DNA from: Flavobacteriales bacterium
GTDB taxonomy: Bacteria; Bacteroidota; Bacteroidia; Flavobacteriales_D; Crocinitomicaceae
Assembly: GCA_947460825.1 (NCBI GenBank)
Contig: CANHHA010000019.1
Coordinates: forward strand, 1 to 55,055
DNA length: 55,055 nt
Reading direction: 5' to 3'
Positions within the stretch are counted from its first letter, which is position 1, and every line of letters begins with the position of its first letter. The translations under genes and the position numbers were made by a program. Under the pieces are notes generated by a model that made no database searches, was not told the origin of the DNA, and was given only the letters and a program-made list of their open reading frames with translations. This document shows positions 34,538-44,578 of the stretch, in pieces.

Positions 34538-35523
34538 ATTCGAGTAATTAAATCTATCAAGCGCGCCGAATATCCCATTTCGTTATCATACCATCCAACA
34601 ACGCGCACTAAATTATTGGAAACCATGGTTAACTCTGCATCAAATAAACAACTGTAACGAGAACCAATAATATCACACGAAACGATAGGATCAGTGGTAT
34701 AACCTAATATTCCCTTCAGACTGGTTTCAGAAGCTTTTTTCATCGCCTCATTGACCTGTTCTACGGTTAAAATCGATTTAGTTACCAGCGTTAATTCCGT
34801 CATGGAACCATCAATTACGGGTACGCGAACACTCGATCCAGTGAGTTTTCCTTTCAAGTGTGGGAAAATTTGAATAATGGCTTTTGCCGCTCCCGTTGAT
34901 GTTGGGATAATCGAATTTACTGCCGCTCTTGCTCTTCGAAGGTCCTTGTGTGGTGCATCATGCAACCGTTGATCAGAAGTATAGCTGTGTACGGTAGATA
35001 TATGACCCACTTCGATTTCTGTTAATCCAAGAAGCACCGCAATCATTGGTGCAACATTATTGGTAGTACATGAGGCGTTAGAAACAATAACATCCGAGGT
35101 TTCTATGGAATTATCATTTACTCCTAGGACTATCGTTCGAATATCTGCATCAACCCCCGGCGCTGAAATAATCACTTTTTTCGCGCCACTTTGTAGGTGT
35201 AACCCAGCCTTTTCTTTAGTTAGGAACAATCCGGTTGCTTCAAGGACAAGTTCAACGCGATGCGCTGCCCATGGAATATCTTTCGGGTCTTTGTGTTGCG
35301 TAAAAACAATGCGCTTTCCATTAGAGAAAAGAAGTTCATTGCCTTTCAACTCAAACGAGTAGGGCAAGGTGCCATGAACGGAATCATATTTCAATAAGTG
35401 AGCTAGGGTTTGCGCATCGGATAAATCGTTCACCAAGGCAACAGAAATATCGGCTCTTTCCAATGCAATTCGGGTAACACATCGACCAATTCTCCCAAAT
35501 CCGTTAATCCCAATTGCTTTCAT
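34534..35523 (-). CDS. gap: Glyceraldehyde-3-phosphate dehydrogenase
   Basis: NAD-dependent step of glycolysis. 329 residues; NAD-binding GINGFGRIGR (5-14) with Asp33 region, catalytic Cys152 in SNASCTTN, and the C-terminal WYDNEMGYSARLID. It faces pgk tail to tail rather than being in one operon. Bacteroidota often carry a second gap elsewhere. TACTTTTG lies 12 nt upstream on the minus strand. Confidence 0.96.
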   Translation of the reverse strand: MKAIGINGFGRIGRCVTRIALERADISVALVNDLSDAQTLAHLLKYDSVHGTLPYSFELKGNELLFSNGKRIVFTQHKDPKDIPWAAHRVELVLEATGLFLTKEKAGLHLQSGAKKVIISAPGVDADIRTIVLGVNDNSIETSDVIVSNASCTTNNVAPMIAVLLGLTEIEVGHISTVHSYTSDQRLHDAPHKDLRRARAAVNSIIPTSTGAAKAIIQIFPHLKGKLTGSSVRVPVIDGSMTELTLVTKSILTVEQVNEAMKKASETSLKGILGYTTDPIVSCDIIGSRYSCLFDAELTMVSNNLVRVVGWYDNEMGYSARLIDLITRI

Positions 35524-35535
35524 CTGATTTTTTTA

Positions 35536-35543
35536 CAAAAGTA
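35536..35543 (-). promoter_or_regulatory. TAnnTTTG -7-like promoter motif for gap
   Basis: Minus-strand TACTTTTG ends 12 nt before the gap ATG. No TTG at normal spacing. Confidence 0.4.
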
Positions 35544-35581
35544 CAACAGCAAAGGGAATAAAGAGTTCAGCCCCAATGAAT

Positions 35582-38041
35582 TTAATATGCTACATATACA
35601 AATCCATGCTTCTTGATCTCTATTCCACCGTCGAAGGTTGCGAAAATTCGATAAAAATACGTGCCTTCTTCAACTAATTTACCATCCTCGGTTTTTCCAT
35701 CCCAAGAACCGGTTGGATCTGTGAATGTAAAAATCACGTTACCCCATCGGTTTAATATTACACATTCAAATTCTACCACGCCCTCATGATCTATTGTGAA
35801 TAAATTGTTTCCAACCAAGGAGTTTAAGGTAATGATATTGGGAACCTCAATATCGCACGGTTTTATAGTCACCGTTGAGGTGTCTGTCGAAGTGTGACAG
35901 ATATTGTTTGCCGTGATATAATATTGTCCCGCTGTATTGACCACAATAAAGTTATCTGTGGAGCCATTATTCCAGGTCAATTGAAGGGGCGGATTATACC
36001 CTCCTTGCATCGTGCCTGAATTTATAGAAGCCGCTACTAAATCAATGGTTGCGCCGTTGCATATGGATGAGTCGAGGATGTCCACATACACATACGGTGG
36101 AAATTCAATGTTCGCACTCAAGGAATCCTTACATGCATTATCCGTAAACGTTACGCTGTAAATACCGGGAACAGACGTCGAAATCAAAGGGTTCTCTATG
36201 GCGCTATTAGAGAACGAGATGGCTGTGTCAGAAGCGGTCCAAAGCCCTCCGCTGTAGGATGAGGTACCCGTTACTTGCAAGAATAAATTACAGGTAATGG
36301 TGTCTCCAAAAATAGCCGGCAATGGAAGTACCTCCAGGGTTACCGTGGTATCGTAATTACACCCAAAATCATCCACCACATTGTACGTATAAAAACTTGT
36401 TCCTGAAGTAATAGGCTGAATTACAATCGCCGTATCGTTTTGGCCTGAAATAATCGACGGGCTATTTGTCCAGTTATCGGAAACCACACTATTCTGATAC
36501 CCTTCTTGATCCGGATATAAGCTCTGGTTAAAATAGATACCCCATTGGAAAATATACCCATCATCAACCCCTTGATTGTCTTGCACCGTAATGGTCCAAT
36601 TCCCATTTACAGGACATCCTATAAAGTTATTAAAGTCTCCATCTGGCAAATAAACGCCATTGGGATTCATGGAAGGAAAGCCGTAGGCATTTGCAACTGT
36701 ATTGCCAGCAGCATTTTCCGAACAGATGGTCCCTAAGGTAGCTTGAGTAGGGGAAAAGCAATAACTCCAAACGGGTGAGCCCGGAGCACCACCATCTAAA
36801 TTGGTATCGTTACCTAGAAAGGTACCAATCCCACTTCCGCATCCTCCAGGCACCAACTCAGGCCAGGCACCAAACCCGGAATTATACGCATTCATAATGG
36901 ACACGGTCGTGCCGTTTGGGCATGTTAATGCAATCTCCAAATCTCCGATGTAAGAATGTTCAATATCTATACACATTTGATCAAAATCACCAGCACCTGT
37001 AATGGTCGTGGAATCATCAAATCCAGTGATGCCAATGTTCGTTTGGTATTGAACTCCGCTCCCATCCGGTAAATAGGTCAATCCAGCGAATATACCACCG
37101 ATCTCGAATTCTCCGACTGGAATGTCCACACCCACAGTATCCTGTGGTGTAACTCCACCAATTAAAAACGTATTCTGTCCCAAACATACGGTATCTTGAT
37201 ACGGACCCGTGCCTGCAAAGCTCGGCAATTGCGACACCCTAACTTTTGCGGTAATGCGTTTAATTTGAGGGAAAACATCAGTTATCCGCAAGTCAATAAA
37301 ATAACCTGCTCGAGCAGGAGGGGTAAACCAAACAGAATCATTATTGAATTGTCCCACACCTCCAATGGTCCATTGGTAACTGCAATTTCCGGCATTTTGA
37401 GAATACCCGGTATTGGTCACTTCTAATGCATAGGGAAACGCCGGGTCTGCTACAAAGAGAATACTGTCACCAAAACACACATCCACATACCCGGTATCCG
37501 CAGGATTCAATGCATCGGGTCCTGTACCATTTACATAGGCATGCATGTGAGGAACGAAGGGTTGTTGTGGGTTACCGCAAGCTACATTGGCATCCCAACC
37601 GGTACCTTCGGCACTTCCATTCGAACGAAACCGCAGGGTTAAACAACCACTTGGATTATTTTGAAAAGATGCCTGAACAAAGAATCCGTTGGGATGGGAT
37701 CCTGAGTTGTAAGCCCCAAGCAAGGGGGAGGCGATTGATGGACCGTCAAAAATATATAACGTATCGGTAGGGTTTATATTAAAGGTAAATCCGATATTCG
37801 TTGCAAACGCAATAGAGACTTTTGACCCTTGCGAAAGGTCTGGACAAAACGTAATAATTTCATCCATGTTCGGAAGATAATTTGCGGGCCCATCACTGAA
37901 ATTTGTTCCACCAGCAGGGGGAACAATAGCGGCACAATTTAATGGGTTTGCTTGAAGAAAATCTGGACCCGTTAGGAGCATTTGGCTGTGTGAAATGCCC
38001 AGAGAAAAAATGGAAATTATTAGGATAATCAGTTGTTTCAT
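35582..38041 (-). CDS. CUB-like/P-domain secreted protein with T9SS type B sorting domain
   Basis: About 819 residues. Signal peptide (1-20); a CUB-like domain (about 30-160; DTLYIFDGPS and GCLTLRFRSNG); a PKD/Ig-like part (about 165-280); a proprotein-convertase P-domain (about 300-510; DLEIALTCPNGTTVSIMN and GNWTITVQDNQGVDDGYIFQW are hallmark); further Ig-like modules; and the type B gliding-associated T9SS sorting domain (about 735-819; PNIITLN, LNRWGNVIFTF, WDGKTEDGK, YFYRIFATF). No protease catalytic domain accompanies the P-domain. It starts at MKQLII; an ATG 9 nt upstream also exists. It lies just downstream of a small secreted protein gene on the same strand. Confidence 0.88.
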   Translation of the reverse strand: MKQLIILIISIFSLGISHSQMLLTGPDFLQANPLNCAAIVPPAGGTNFSDGPANYLPNMDEIITFCPDLSQGSKVSIAFATNIGFTFNINPTDTLYIFDGPSIASPLLGAYNSGSHPNGFFVQASFQNNPSGCLTLRFRSNGSAEGTGWDANVACGNPQQPFVPHMHAYVNGTGPDALNPADTGYVDVCFGDSILFVADPAFPYALEVTNTGYSQNAGNCSYQWTIGGVGQFNNDSVWFTPPARAGYFIDLRITDVFPQIKRITAKVRVSQLPSFAGTGPYQDTVCLGQNTFLIGGVTPQDTVGVDIPVGEFEIGGIFAGLTYLPDGSGVQYQTNIGITGFDDSTTITGAGDFDQMCIDIEHSYIGDLEIALTCPNGTTVSIMNAYNSGFGAWPELVPGGCGSGIGTFLGNDTNLDGGAPGSPVWSYCFSPTQATLGTICSENAAGNTVANAYGFPSMNPNGVYLPDGDFNNFIGCPVNGNWTITVQDNQGVDDGYIFQWGIYFNQSLYPDQEGYQNSVVSDNWTNSPSIISGQNDTAIVIQPITSGTSFYTYNVVDDFGCNYDTTVTLEVLPLPAIFGDTITCNLFLQVTGTSSYSGGLWTASDTAISFSNSAIENPLISTSVPGIYSVTFTDNACKDSLSANIEFPPYVYVDILDSSICNGATIDLVAASINSGTMQGGYNPPLQLTWNNGSTDNFIVVNTAGQYYITANNICHTSTDTSTVTIKPCDIEVPNIITLNSLVGNNLFTIDHEGVVEFECVILNRWGNVIFTFTDPTGSWDGKTEDGKLVEEGTYFYRIFATFDGGIEIKKHGFVYVAY

Positions 38042-38051
38042 AGTAAACATG

Positions 38052-38432
38052 TTAATGAGTTGAATTCTTACTTGCCTTGAATTCTAGTTGTAATTGGTAT
38101 AGTGATATTACCGCAATGAGTTGATTTGGAACTTCACTTTGAAAGTATTGCGTAAATGGTTCTATTTTAACGCCCAGGTCAGTAAAATGTACAATTTCAG
38201 TCTGCGGCGCTTTCGGGTATTGATCAATGGATTTACCCCCATTGTTTTGAACAATATGAAGGCCATTTTCGTAGGCATAATATAATAATTCTAAACTGCC
38301 ATGATCTTGCTTGAAGGCATTTAAGGCCTCTTTTCCGTATGTTTTTTTAAGTGCTTTTAAGACGGGATCTTTCTGTCCTTGAACCGAAAAGACCAGAATA
38401 AATAAGCAAAAAAAGAAGATTAATTTTCCCAT
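38052..38432 (-). CDS. Small secreted protein, unknown function
   Basis: 126 residues with a signal peptide (1-19, ending SVQGQ). The mature part has a helical first half (KALKKTYGKEALNAFKQ) and a hydrophobic C-terminal strand-helix. No family recognised. It is 10 bp upstream of the CUB/P-domain T9SS gene on the same strand, so the two are likely co-expressed and may function together at the cell surface, though that is inference. A TAnnTTCG motif precedes it. Confidence 0.65.
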   Translation of the reverse strand: MGKLIFFFCLFILVFSVQGQKDPVLKALKKTYGKEALNAFKQDHGSLELLYYAYENGLHIVQNNGGKSIDQYPKAPQTEIVHFTDLGVKIEPFTQYFQSEVPNQLIAVISLYQLQLEFKASKNSTH

Positions 38433-38451
38433 AATGAAACGAATTTAAAGA

Positions 38452-38459
38452 CGAAGTTA
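38452..38459 (-). promoter_or_regulatory. TAnnTTCG -7-like motif upstream of small secreted protein
   Basis: Minus-strand TAACTTCG ends 19 nt before the ATG. One base off TAnnTTTG. Confidence 0.25.
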
Positions 38460-38563
38460 CCAAATTGTTTTGATAATTTTCGGCTACACGGAATGAGAGA
38501 CGTAATCCGGTAATATTCCGTTGCAGGGTAAAATTAATTATCCCAACGAATGCATTAAAAAAG

Positions 38564-38571
38564 TAGTTTTG
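38564..38571 (+). promoter_or_regulatory. TAnnTTTG -7-like promoter motif for transketolase N subunit
   Basis: TAGTTTTG ends 12 nt before the ATG. A -33 TTG is not at the usual spacing. Confidence 0.4.
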
Positions 38572-38583
38572 TAAAAAAAAGTA

Positions 38584-39420
38584 ATGGCAGATTTACAGGC
38601 AATAGCAACTCAGGTAAGAAGAGATATAGTACGCATGGTGCATGCAGTAAGTTCTGGACATCCCGGAGGATCTTTGGGTTGTGCAGATTTCTTTACCTTC
38701 ATGTACGCAGAACGATTAAGGGTGAATGCGAATCAATTTACGATGGAAGGGATGAATGAAGATTTGTTCTTTTTGTCGAATGGACATATTTCACCAGTAT
38801 GGTATAGTATCTTGTCCCGAAGTGGCTTTTTCCCAGTGAGTGAATTAGCCACCTTTAGAAAGATTTCCAGTCGCTTACAAGGCCATCCCTCGGTGGACAA
38901 AAATTTACCGGGCATTCGAATGGCTTCCGGATCTCTTGGTCAAGGATTATCCGTTGCGATTGGTGCTGCGACCACCAAAACAATGAATGCGGATCAATCT
39001 ATGGTCTACTGTTTGATGGGCGATGGTGAATTACAAGAAGGACAAGTGTGGGAAGCGGCGATGTATGCGGGAAGTAAGGGCATAAGTAACCTTATCGGAA
39101 TCATTGATTATAACAACCGTCAGATTGATGGTGATGTGAGTGATGTTATGGGAATTATGCCACTTGAAGATAAGTGGAAAGCATTTGGATGGGATGTATA
39201 CCACATGGATGGCCATAGTTATGACAACATGCGTGAAGTATTTGCTACCATAGATTCGAATAAGTCAAACAGAATGCCTAAAATGATCATAATGAAAACT
39301 GAAATGGGGAAAGGGGTAGATTTTATGATGGGGACGCACAAATGGCATGGCTCTGCGCCTAATGACGAACAATTAGCAACTGCTTTAGCTCAGTTACCAG
39401 AAACTTTAGGAGATTATTAA
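38584..39420 (+). CDS. Transketolase, N-terminal (ThDP pyrophosphate) subunit
   Basis: 278 residues corresponding to the N-terminal half of transketolase, which binds the diphosphate of thiamine diphosphate. GHPGGSLG, LSNGHISP, GSLGQGLS and the GDGELQEGQVWEA...NN motif (GDG-x(about 26)-NN) are present, as is HKWHGSAP near the end. It must pair with the C-terminal subunit at 40790 to be active in the non-oxidative pentose-phosphate pathway. Split transketolases are common in Bacteroidota, but here a VWA gene separates the two halves. Confidence 0.95.
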   Translation: MADLQAIATQVRRDIVRMVHAVSSGHPGGSLGCADFFTFMYAERLRVNANQFTMEGMNEDLFFLSNGHISPVWYSILSRSGFFPVSELATFRKISSRLQGHPSVDKNLPGIRMASGSLGQGLSVAIGAATTKTMNADQSMVYCLMGDGELQEGQVWEAAMYAGSKGISNLIGIIDYNNRQIDGDVSDVMGIMPLEDKWKAFGWDVYHMDGHSYDNMREVFATIDSNKSNRMPKMIIMKTEMGKGVDFMMGTHKWHGSAPNDEQLATALAQLPETLGDY

Positions 39421-39423
39421 TCA

Positions 39424-40782
39424 GTGAAAGGAATAACTTTTTTTGTTTTTATCTTTTATTTCTCAGGGGTCTTTGGGCAATTGAACCCAACCACCCGCAT
39501 TCTTTTTATTCTTGATGCTTCGAACAGTATGAATTCCTCTTGGGGTTCACAAACGCGGATTCAAGCTGCACGAGAGGTCCTAAATCAGGAATTAGAGGCG
39601 CTTCGCAATGTTCCAAATACTGAAATTGCATTAAGAATTTATGGGCATCAAACACCTTTCAATAACTTAGAGCAAGATTGCAACGATACAAAATTAGAAG
39701 TTCCTTTCGGTATCAATAACCTGGAACAAATAAAACTAAAGATAAAGACGGTTGAAGCTAAAGGGGCGACTCCAATTGCCCGTTCCCTTGAGGCTGCTGC
39801 CGGAGATTTTCCAGACACACTCGCTAGAAATATCATTATTTTAATTACGGACGGCCTAGAATCTTGTGATAACGATCCCTGCATCATTGCAAAAAAACTA
39901 AAAACAAAAGGCGTAAAAGTTACCCCATTCGTTATTGGTTTGGGGATGGATATGTCTTACCTAGATAAATTCAGTTGTATCGGAACCTATTCTGATGCTG
40001 AGGACAAAGAATCCTTTCGAAATGTATTTAAGAATATTTTAAATACGGTGTTAGAAAAGACAAGTGTTCAAGTAAATTTAAACGACATCACCGGAAAGCC
40101 AACAGAGACCAACGTAACCATGTTTTTCTATGAAGCGGGAACTGCAACGTTAAAATATACCTTTGTTCATACCTTAAATCGGTTCGGAAATCCAGACACC
40201 CTCTATTTGGATCCTGCAATAGCCTATGATTTAAAAGTAAATACAACTCCGACACTATTAAAAACGGGAATCACCTTGAAAAAGCACGTGCATAATACCG
40301 TGAGTATTTCCGCTCCACAAGGCTTTATTCGTTTGACGTCAATGAAGAGTAATTACAATCCAAGGTTTGAAATGCGTGTAATACCTAAAGGAGACAGTAA
40401 AACGCTACTTTCCCAAACGTATAATGACATTTATAAGTATTTGATTGGAACCTATGAAGTTGAGATTCTAACTATACCGCGCATTTACAAAACGGTGGAA
40501 GTTACCCAAGCTGCGGTTTCTACGATTTCTATTGATGCACCTGGAGAATTAGCCTACACGTTTAATAAACCCCTTATTGCGCAACTTTTCCTTCAAGACA
40601 AAACAGGGTTTTGGAATGGGGTTTATACCTTTTCTGATTCATCCACGGCTGGAAAAATATTAATACAACCAGGCACTTACAAATTGGTTTACAGGACTAA
40701 AGACATGAAATCGAGTGGGTATACGCATGAAAAAATCATTACGATTTCAAGTAATAAAACGAATACATTAAACATTAATTAA
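39424..40782 (+). CDS. VWA-domain protein between the transketolase halves
   Basis: 452 residues with a signal peptide (1-18, ending GVFGQ) and a von Willebrand factor A domain (about 25-210). The MIDAS is complete-looking: DASNS (31-35), the threonine in KGATPIARS and TDG in ILITDGLES. The C-terminal ~240 residues are beta-rich, Ig/PEGA-like, and unassigned. So it is an exported metal-dependent protein-binding factor, probably periplasmic or surface. It starts with GTG 3 nt after the TAA of the N-terminal transketolase subunit and is followed by the C-terminal subunit after 7 bp. Its function is unrelated to transketolase by sequence. Confidence 0.88.
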   Translation: MKGITFFVFIFYFSGVFGQLNPTTRILFILDASNSMNSSWGSQTRIQAAREVLNQELEALRNVPNTEIALRIYGHQTPFNNLEQDCNDTKLEVPFGINNLEQIKLKIKTVEAKGATPIARSLEAAAGDFPDTLARNIIILITDGLESCDNDPCIIAKKLKTKGVKVTPFVIGLGMDMSYLDKFSCIGTYSDAEDKESFRNVFKNILNTVLEKTSVQVNLNDITGKPTETNVTMFFYEAGTATLKYTFVHTLNRFGNPDTLYLDPAIAYDLKVNTTPTLLKTGITLKKHVHNTVSISAPQGFIRLTSMKSNYNPRFEMRVIPKGDSKTLLSQTYNDIYKYLIGTYEVEILTIPRIYKTVEVTQAAVSTISIDAPGELAYTFNKPLIAQLFLQDKTGFWNGVYTFSDSSTAGKILIQPGTYKLVYRTKDMKSSGYTHEKIITISSNKTNTLNIN

Positions 40783-40789
40783 AGAACAT

Positions 40790-41743
40790 ATGGCACTTAA
40801 GACATTTGGCAATAAAGATACACGCTCTGGGTTTGGAGAAGGATTGAGACTATTAGGGGAGACCAACCCGGATGTTGTGGCCTTGTGCGCAGACCTTACG
40901 GGGTCATTAAAAATGGATGCGTTTCAGAAAAATCATCCGGATCGCTTTTTTCAGATTGGAATCGCCGAAGCAAATATGATTGGAATTGCAGCAGGAATGA
41001 CTATTGGCGGTAAGATTCCCTTTACTGGAACTTTTGCCAATTTTTCTACGTCACGCGTCTATGACCAAATTCGTCAAAGCGTGGCTTATTCTCGTAAAAA
41101 TGTAAAAATTTGTGCTTCTCATGCCGGGTTAACGCTTGGTGAGGATGGAGCAACCCACCAGGTATTAGAGGATATCGGTATGATGAGAATGCTTCCCAAC
41201 ATGACGGTTGTAGTTCCCGCAGATTACAACCAAACCCTTCAAGCGACCTTAGCCATTGCTGCATGGGATGGACCCGTTTATTTGCGTTTCGGAAGACCAT
41301 CCGTTCCAATTTTTACACCGGAAGATGCGGTCTTTAAAATCGGAAAAGCTGATCTCTTGGTTCAAGGGACAGATGTTACCATTATCGCATGTGGACACAT
41401 GGTATGGAAAGCCTTAGAGGCTCAAGTACAGTTAGCGGAGAAAGGAATTTCTGCTGAAGTGATTAATATGCACACCATTAAACCATTAGATACCGAAGCG
41501 ATTTTAAGTTCTGTTGCTAAAACGGGTTGTGTTGTTACGGCGGAAGAACATATGATGAATGGTGGTCTTGGTGATGCCGTTGCTCAAGTGCTGTCTAAAA
41601 GTAGTCCGGCTCCGCAAGAATTTGTAGCAGTTAATGACACGTTTGGCGAAAGTGGTACACCGAATGAGTTGTTAAAAAAATATCACCTGGAAACAACCGA
41701 TATCGTGCTTGCTGCAGAACGTGTGCTTACTAGAAAAAACTAA
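40790..41743 (+). CDS. Transketolase, C-terminal (pyrimidine-binding) subunit
   Basis: 317 residues corresponding to the pyrimidine-binding and C-terminal domains. It has the [15 protein letters not shown] motif with the catalytic Glu, [21 protein letters not shown], and [11 protein letters not shown]; the C-terminal domain includes [15 protein letters not shown] and FGESGTP. It completes the split enzyme with the gene at 38584. The distance between the halves is filled by the VWA gene. All three are on the same strand with 3- and 7-bp gaps. Confidence 0.95.
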   Translation: MALKTFGNKDTRSGFGEGLRLLGETNPDVVALCADLTGSLKMDAFQKNHPDRFFQIGIAEANMIGIAAGMTIGGKIPFTGTFANFSTSRVYDQIRQSVAYSRKNVKICASHAGLTLGEDGATHQVLEDIGMMRMLPNMTVVVPADYNQTLQATLAIAAWDGPVYLRFGRPSVPIFTPEDAVFKIGKADLLVQGTDVTIIACGHMVWKALEAQVQLAEKGISAEVINMHTIKPLDTEAILSSVAKTGCVVTAEEHMMNGGLGDAVAQVLSKSSPAPQEFVAVNDTFGESGTPNELLKKYHLETTDIVLAAERVLTRKN

Positions 41744-41852
41744 TTATTAGGTAGATTTTCTTAGTTACTAATACACCTTTCCGTCCCGAATTTTTTTCTT
41801 CGGCAGAATGTGGTTAAATTCGTTGTCCTAAATTTAATCGAATTCTTTACCT

Positions 41853-43247
41853 ATGGTATTTTCAAGTTTGACCTTTCTATACTTGTTTCTACCCTTGAGT
41901 CTGTTATTTCATTATTCGACCAAGAACGACCTGTTCCGAAACATCTTTCTTACGATTTTTTCCTTAGTTTTTTATGCATGGGCAGAACCCATGTGGATCT
42001 TTTTAATGGTTTTTACCGCATTATTTGACTTTTCCACTGGACTTTACATTGAAAAAAAACGAGGAACTCCTTGGGCAAAGGTTGGTCTGATTGCCAGTAT
42101 TGTAGTCAATATCGGACTTTTGGTGGCTTACAAATACGGCGGATTTATCTATGACAACCTCCATTATTGGTTTCCGCTGCCCTTTGATCGTCCTCAAAAT
42201 TCCTTACCTGTTGGTATTTCATTTTATACGTTCATGGTAATTTCTTATGTGGTGGACATCTACCGTGGAGAGATTAAGGCCCAACGCAATCCCCTAAACT
42301 TTTTAATGTTTATTAGTTTATTTCAGCATTTAGTCGCTGGTCCGATTGTTCGCTACAGTCAGATTTCAGAACAGGTGGAGAAACGAACCATCGATTGGTC
42401 GAGGATGAGTGATGGTGTTACCAGGTTTTGTATTGGTTTGTTTAAAAAGGTAGCGATTGCGAATGTAGCAGGGGTCTTGGTAGATAAATACTTAGATACA
42501 CAGTTATATTCTTTGTCTTCGTACGAGGGCTGGTTTGGAATTGCGATGTTTTCAATTCAGTTGTATTTTGATTTCTCAGGATATTCAGACATGGCAATTG
42601 GCTTAGCCAAATTGTTTGGGTTTGATTTTCACGAGAATTTTAAGCATCCGTATGCCGCAATTTCAGTAGGAGATTTTTATCGGCGATGGCATATTTCGTT
42701 AGGACGATTTTTTCGAGACTACGTGTATATCCCACTTGGTGGAAATCGAAAACATCAGGATAGAAACATCTTAATTGTTTGGTTTTTAACGGGTTTTTGG
42801 CATGGAGCAAATTGGAACTTCGCGCTGTGGGGAACGTATTTCGGTGTACTTATGGTATTAGAAAAACACTTGAAATTTATATTGGATAAAACCCCACGCG
42901 TGCTTAAACACGGTTATACCTTGGTTCTAATTGTATTCAGTAGAGCCATTTTTTACTTTGTGGATTTCAACCAGTTAAGCTATTTTATCGGAAACCTATT
43001 CTACTCAAAACATGCTATAAACCCTGGGTTTTTATCAGACATTACAACACATGTATTTTGGTTTATCTTAGTCATTGTTTTATGTATTCCATGGGATGAA
43101 ATCTATACACAAGACCACCCCGTTAGAAATCGAGTTGCAATTCGATACGCTTATGTTAGGCCATTCGCTAATGCCTTTCTTTTGGTATTATCTACCATGC
43201 TACTGGTTAATGCAACGTTTAACCCCTTTCTATATACTCGATTTTGA
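41853..43247 (+). CDS. MBOAT family O-acyltransferase (AlgI-like)
   Basis: 464 residues with about ten hydrophobic segments. MBOAT markers: GISFYTFMVISYVVDIYRG, QHLVAGPIVRY, GDFYRRWHISLGRFFRDYVYIPLGGNR-type signature (His280) and the catalytic-type His317 in LTGFWHGANWNF. Such proteins move an acyl group, usually acetyl, across the inner membrane for O-acylation of a glycan (alginate AlgI, peptidoglycan PatA). It overlaps the next gene by one base (TGATG) and forms a trio with two SGNH-like proteins. The preceding 109-bp gap has only short inverted repeats. Confidence 0.93.
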   Translation: MVFSSLTFLYLFLPLSLLFHYSTKNDLFRNIFLTIFSLVFYAWAEPMWIFLMVFTALFDFSTGLYIEKKRGTPWAKVGLIASIVVNIGLLVAYKYGGFIYDNLHYWFPLPFDRPQNSLPVGISFYTFMVISYVVDIYRGEIKAQRNPLNFLMFISLFQHLVAGPIVRYSQISEQVEKRTIDWSRMSDGVTRFCIGLFKKVAIANVAGVLVDKYLDTQLYSLSSYEGWFGIAMFSIQLYFDFSGYSDMAIGLAKLFGFDFHENFKHPYAAISVGDFYRRWHISLGRFFRDYVYIPLGGNRKHQDRNILIVWFLTGFWHGANWNFALWGTYFGVLMVLEKHLKFILDKTPRVLKHGYTLVLIVFSRAIFYFVDFNQLSYFIGNLFYSKHAINPGFLSDITTHVFWFILVIVLCIPWDEIYTQDHPVRNRVAIRYAYVRPFANAFLLVLSTMLLVNATFNPFLYTRF

Positions 43248-44578
43248 TGGATAAAAAGATAAACGTTTTCTTGTTTATCCTCTTTGTATTAGGATTCCCG
43301 TTGGTCTATTTTTTATTGCCAAAGGCGGTTAATTCAGACAACGAAAAACGTAAACTAGCAACCTTTCCAAGCTTTAATTCAGTGGATTACTTAGCGGGTA
43401 CTTGGACTAAACAAGTCGATAAGTACATTGACGATCATTTCCCATTCAGAACGAGTTTTATTTCCTCTACTGATTATTTTCATGCAGCTAAAGGATTTCA
43501 GCTGAAGAATAGCGAACGGGTTGTCGTACTTCCAAAGAGGAGAGCGAAACCTCATGGTGAGTCCGAAGACAGCACCAAGAATCAAATGGATTTTCTGGAT
43601 GAATTTGAAGAAAAGTACGCGGGCTCCATGCTCATCATCGATGGTTGTGTGTATCCTATGGGAGGTGGGAGCCCCGTCATGTCAAAGTACTTCGCGGAAA
43701 TGGTTAATGAATACGCTCGAACCTTTAAAGGCGTTCGGGTATTTTCTGCGGTGGCGCCCCTGTCTTCAGCCTTTATTCCCGTAGAGAAATACGCACATTA
43801 TAACAGTCAAAATAAACGAACCCTTTTGGCCATTAAAAACAACCTGAAAGATGGGGCTATTTTTTGTGATGTGTTTAATGAATTAAATGAACACTCGAAT
43901 ACCAAGTTGTACTTCGGAACCGACCACCATTGGAAACCTTTGGGCGCCTATTATGGCTATGTTGCCTTTTGTAAAGCGGCAGGCTTAGAGCCGGTGCCAA
44001 TGGAAAAAATGACAAAGAAGGTCAAATATAATTTCTTAGGTACGATGTACCAGCATACACAAGATCCAACCGTCCGCGCCCACCCAGACACCATGGAGTA
44101 TTGGGTGCCGAAAGTTCAAACGGAGGCAGTTAAATTTGGGCCATATAATACGGATAAACCTTCAAAAACTAAGGTGTTTTATGAGAGCAGCTCAGGAGGA
44201 AATACCTATTCCACTTTTTTAGGGGGAGATGAGCCCTTGATTCGAATTCAAACGGGAATAAAAAACGGGAAGAAAGCGGTTGTGATTAAAAATTCAATGG
44301 GAAATGCCTTCGCAGTATTTTTGGTGAATCATTATCAAGAAATTTGGGTAGTTGATTTAAGATATTCTAAACAGAATTTAACGAAGATCATTAAGGAGAA
44401 TAACATTAATGACATTGTCTTTGCGGTCGGTATGTATGCGGCCATGAGCAAAGGTACGATTGGTATGATGCGAAGATTGACCACACAAAGTGGGGTATAC
44501 GTACCAACCGCCAATCCTGAGGTGCTTGAGCCCAATGTTGAACCAACTCCGAGCGTGGATAGTACCGATACGGAATGA
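43247..44578 (+). CDS. DHHW/AlgX-like membrane-anchored SGNH protein
   Basis: 443 residues: an N-terminal signal anchor (about 6-24), then an AlgX/AlgJ/DHHW-type SGNH-like domain. The defining [16 protein letters not shown] motif is at about 222-239 (DHHW 226-229) and the C-terminal half carries [12 protein letters not shown] with the putative nucleophile serine. The family works with MBOAT acyltransferases in periplasmic O-acetylation. The ATG at 43247 is used, overlapping the upstream TGA. It overlaps the third gene by 4 bp (ATGA). Confidence 0.88.
   Translation: MDKKINVFLFILFVLGFPLVYFLLPKAVNSDNEKRKLATFPSFNSVDYLAGTWTKQVDKYIDDHFPFRTSFISSTDYFHAAKGFQLKNSERVVVLPKRRAKPHGESEDSTKNQMDFLDEFEEKYAGSMLIIDGCVYPMGGGSPVMSKYFAEMVNEYARTFKGVRVFSAVAPLSSAFIPVEKYAHYNSQNKRTLLAIKNNLKDGAIFCDVFNELNEHSNTKLYFGTDHHWKPLGAYYGYVAFCKAAGLEPVPMEKMTKKVKYNFLGTMYQHTQDPTVRAHPDTMEYWVPKVQTEAVKFGPYNTDKPSKTKVFYESSSGGNTYSTFLGGDEPLIRIQTGIKNGKKAVVIKNSMGNAFAVFLVNHYQEIWVVDLRYSKQNLTKIIKENNINDIVFAVGMYAAMSKGTIGMMRRLTTQSGVYVPTANPEVLEPNVEPTPSVDSTDTE

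Noticed and set aside
38584-41743. A frameshifted or broken full-length transketolase
   Set aside because: Both halves have their own start and stop, complete domain sets and a full gene between them; split transketolase is normal in this phylum.
41786-41844. Short inverted repeats (CCGAA/TTCGG and AATTCG/CGAATT) upstream of the MBOAT gene
   Set aside because: Stems are only 5-6 bp with long loops and no T tract; too weak to call a terminator or operator.
41810-42028. 72-codon ORF overlapping the start of the MBOAT gene
   Set aside because: It is in another frame over a clear MBOAT coding sequence and has no supporting motif.
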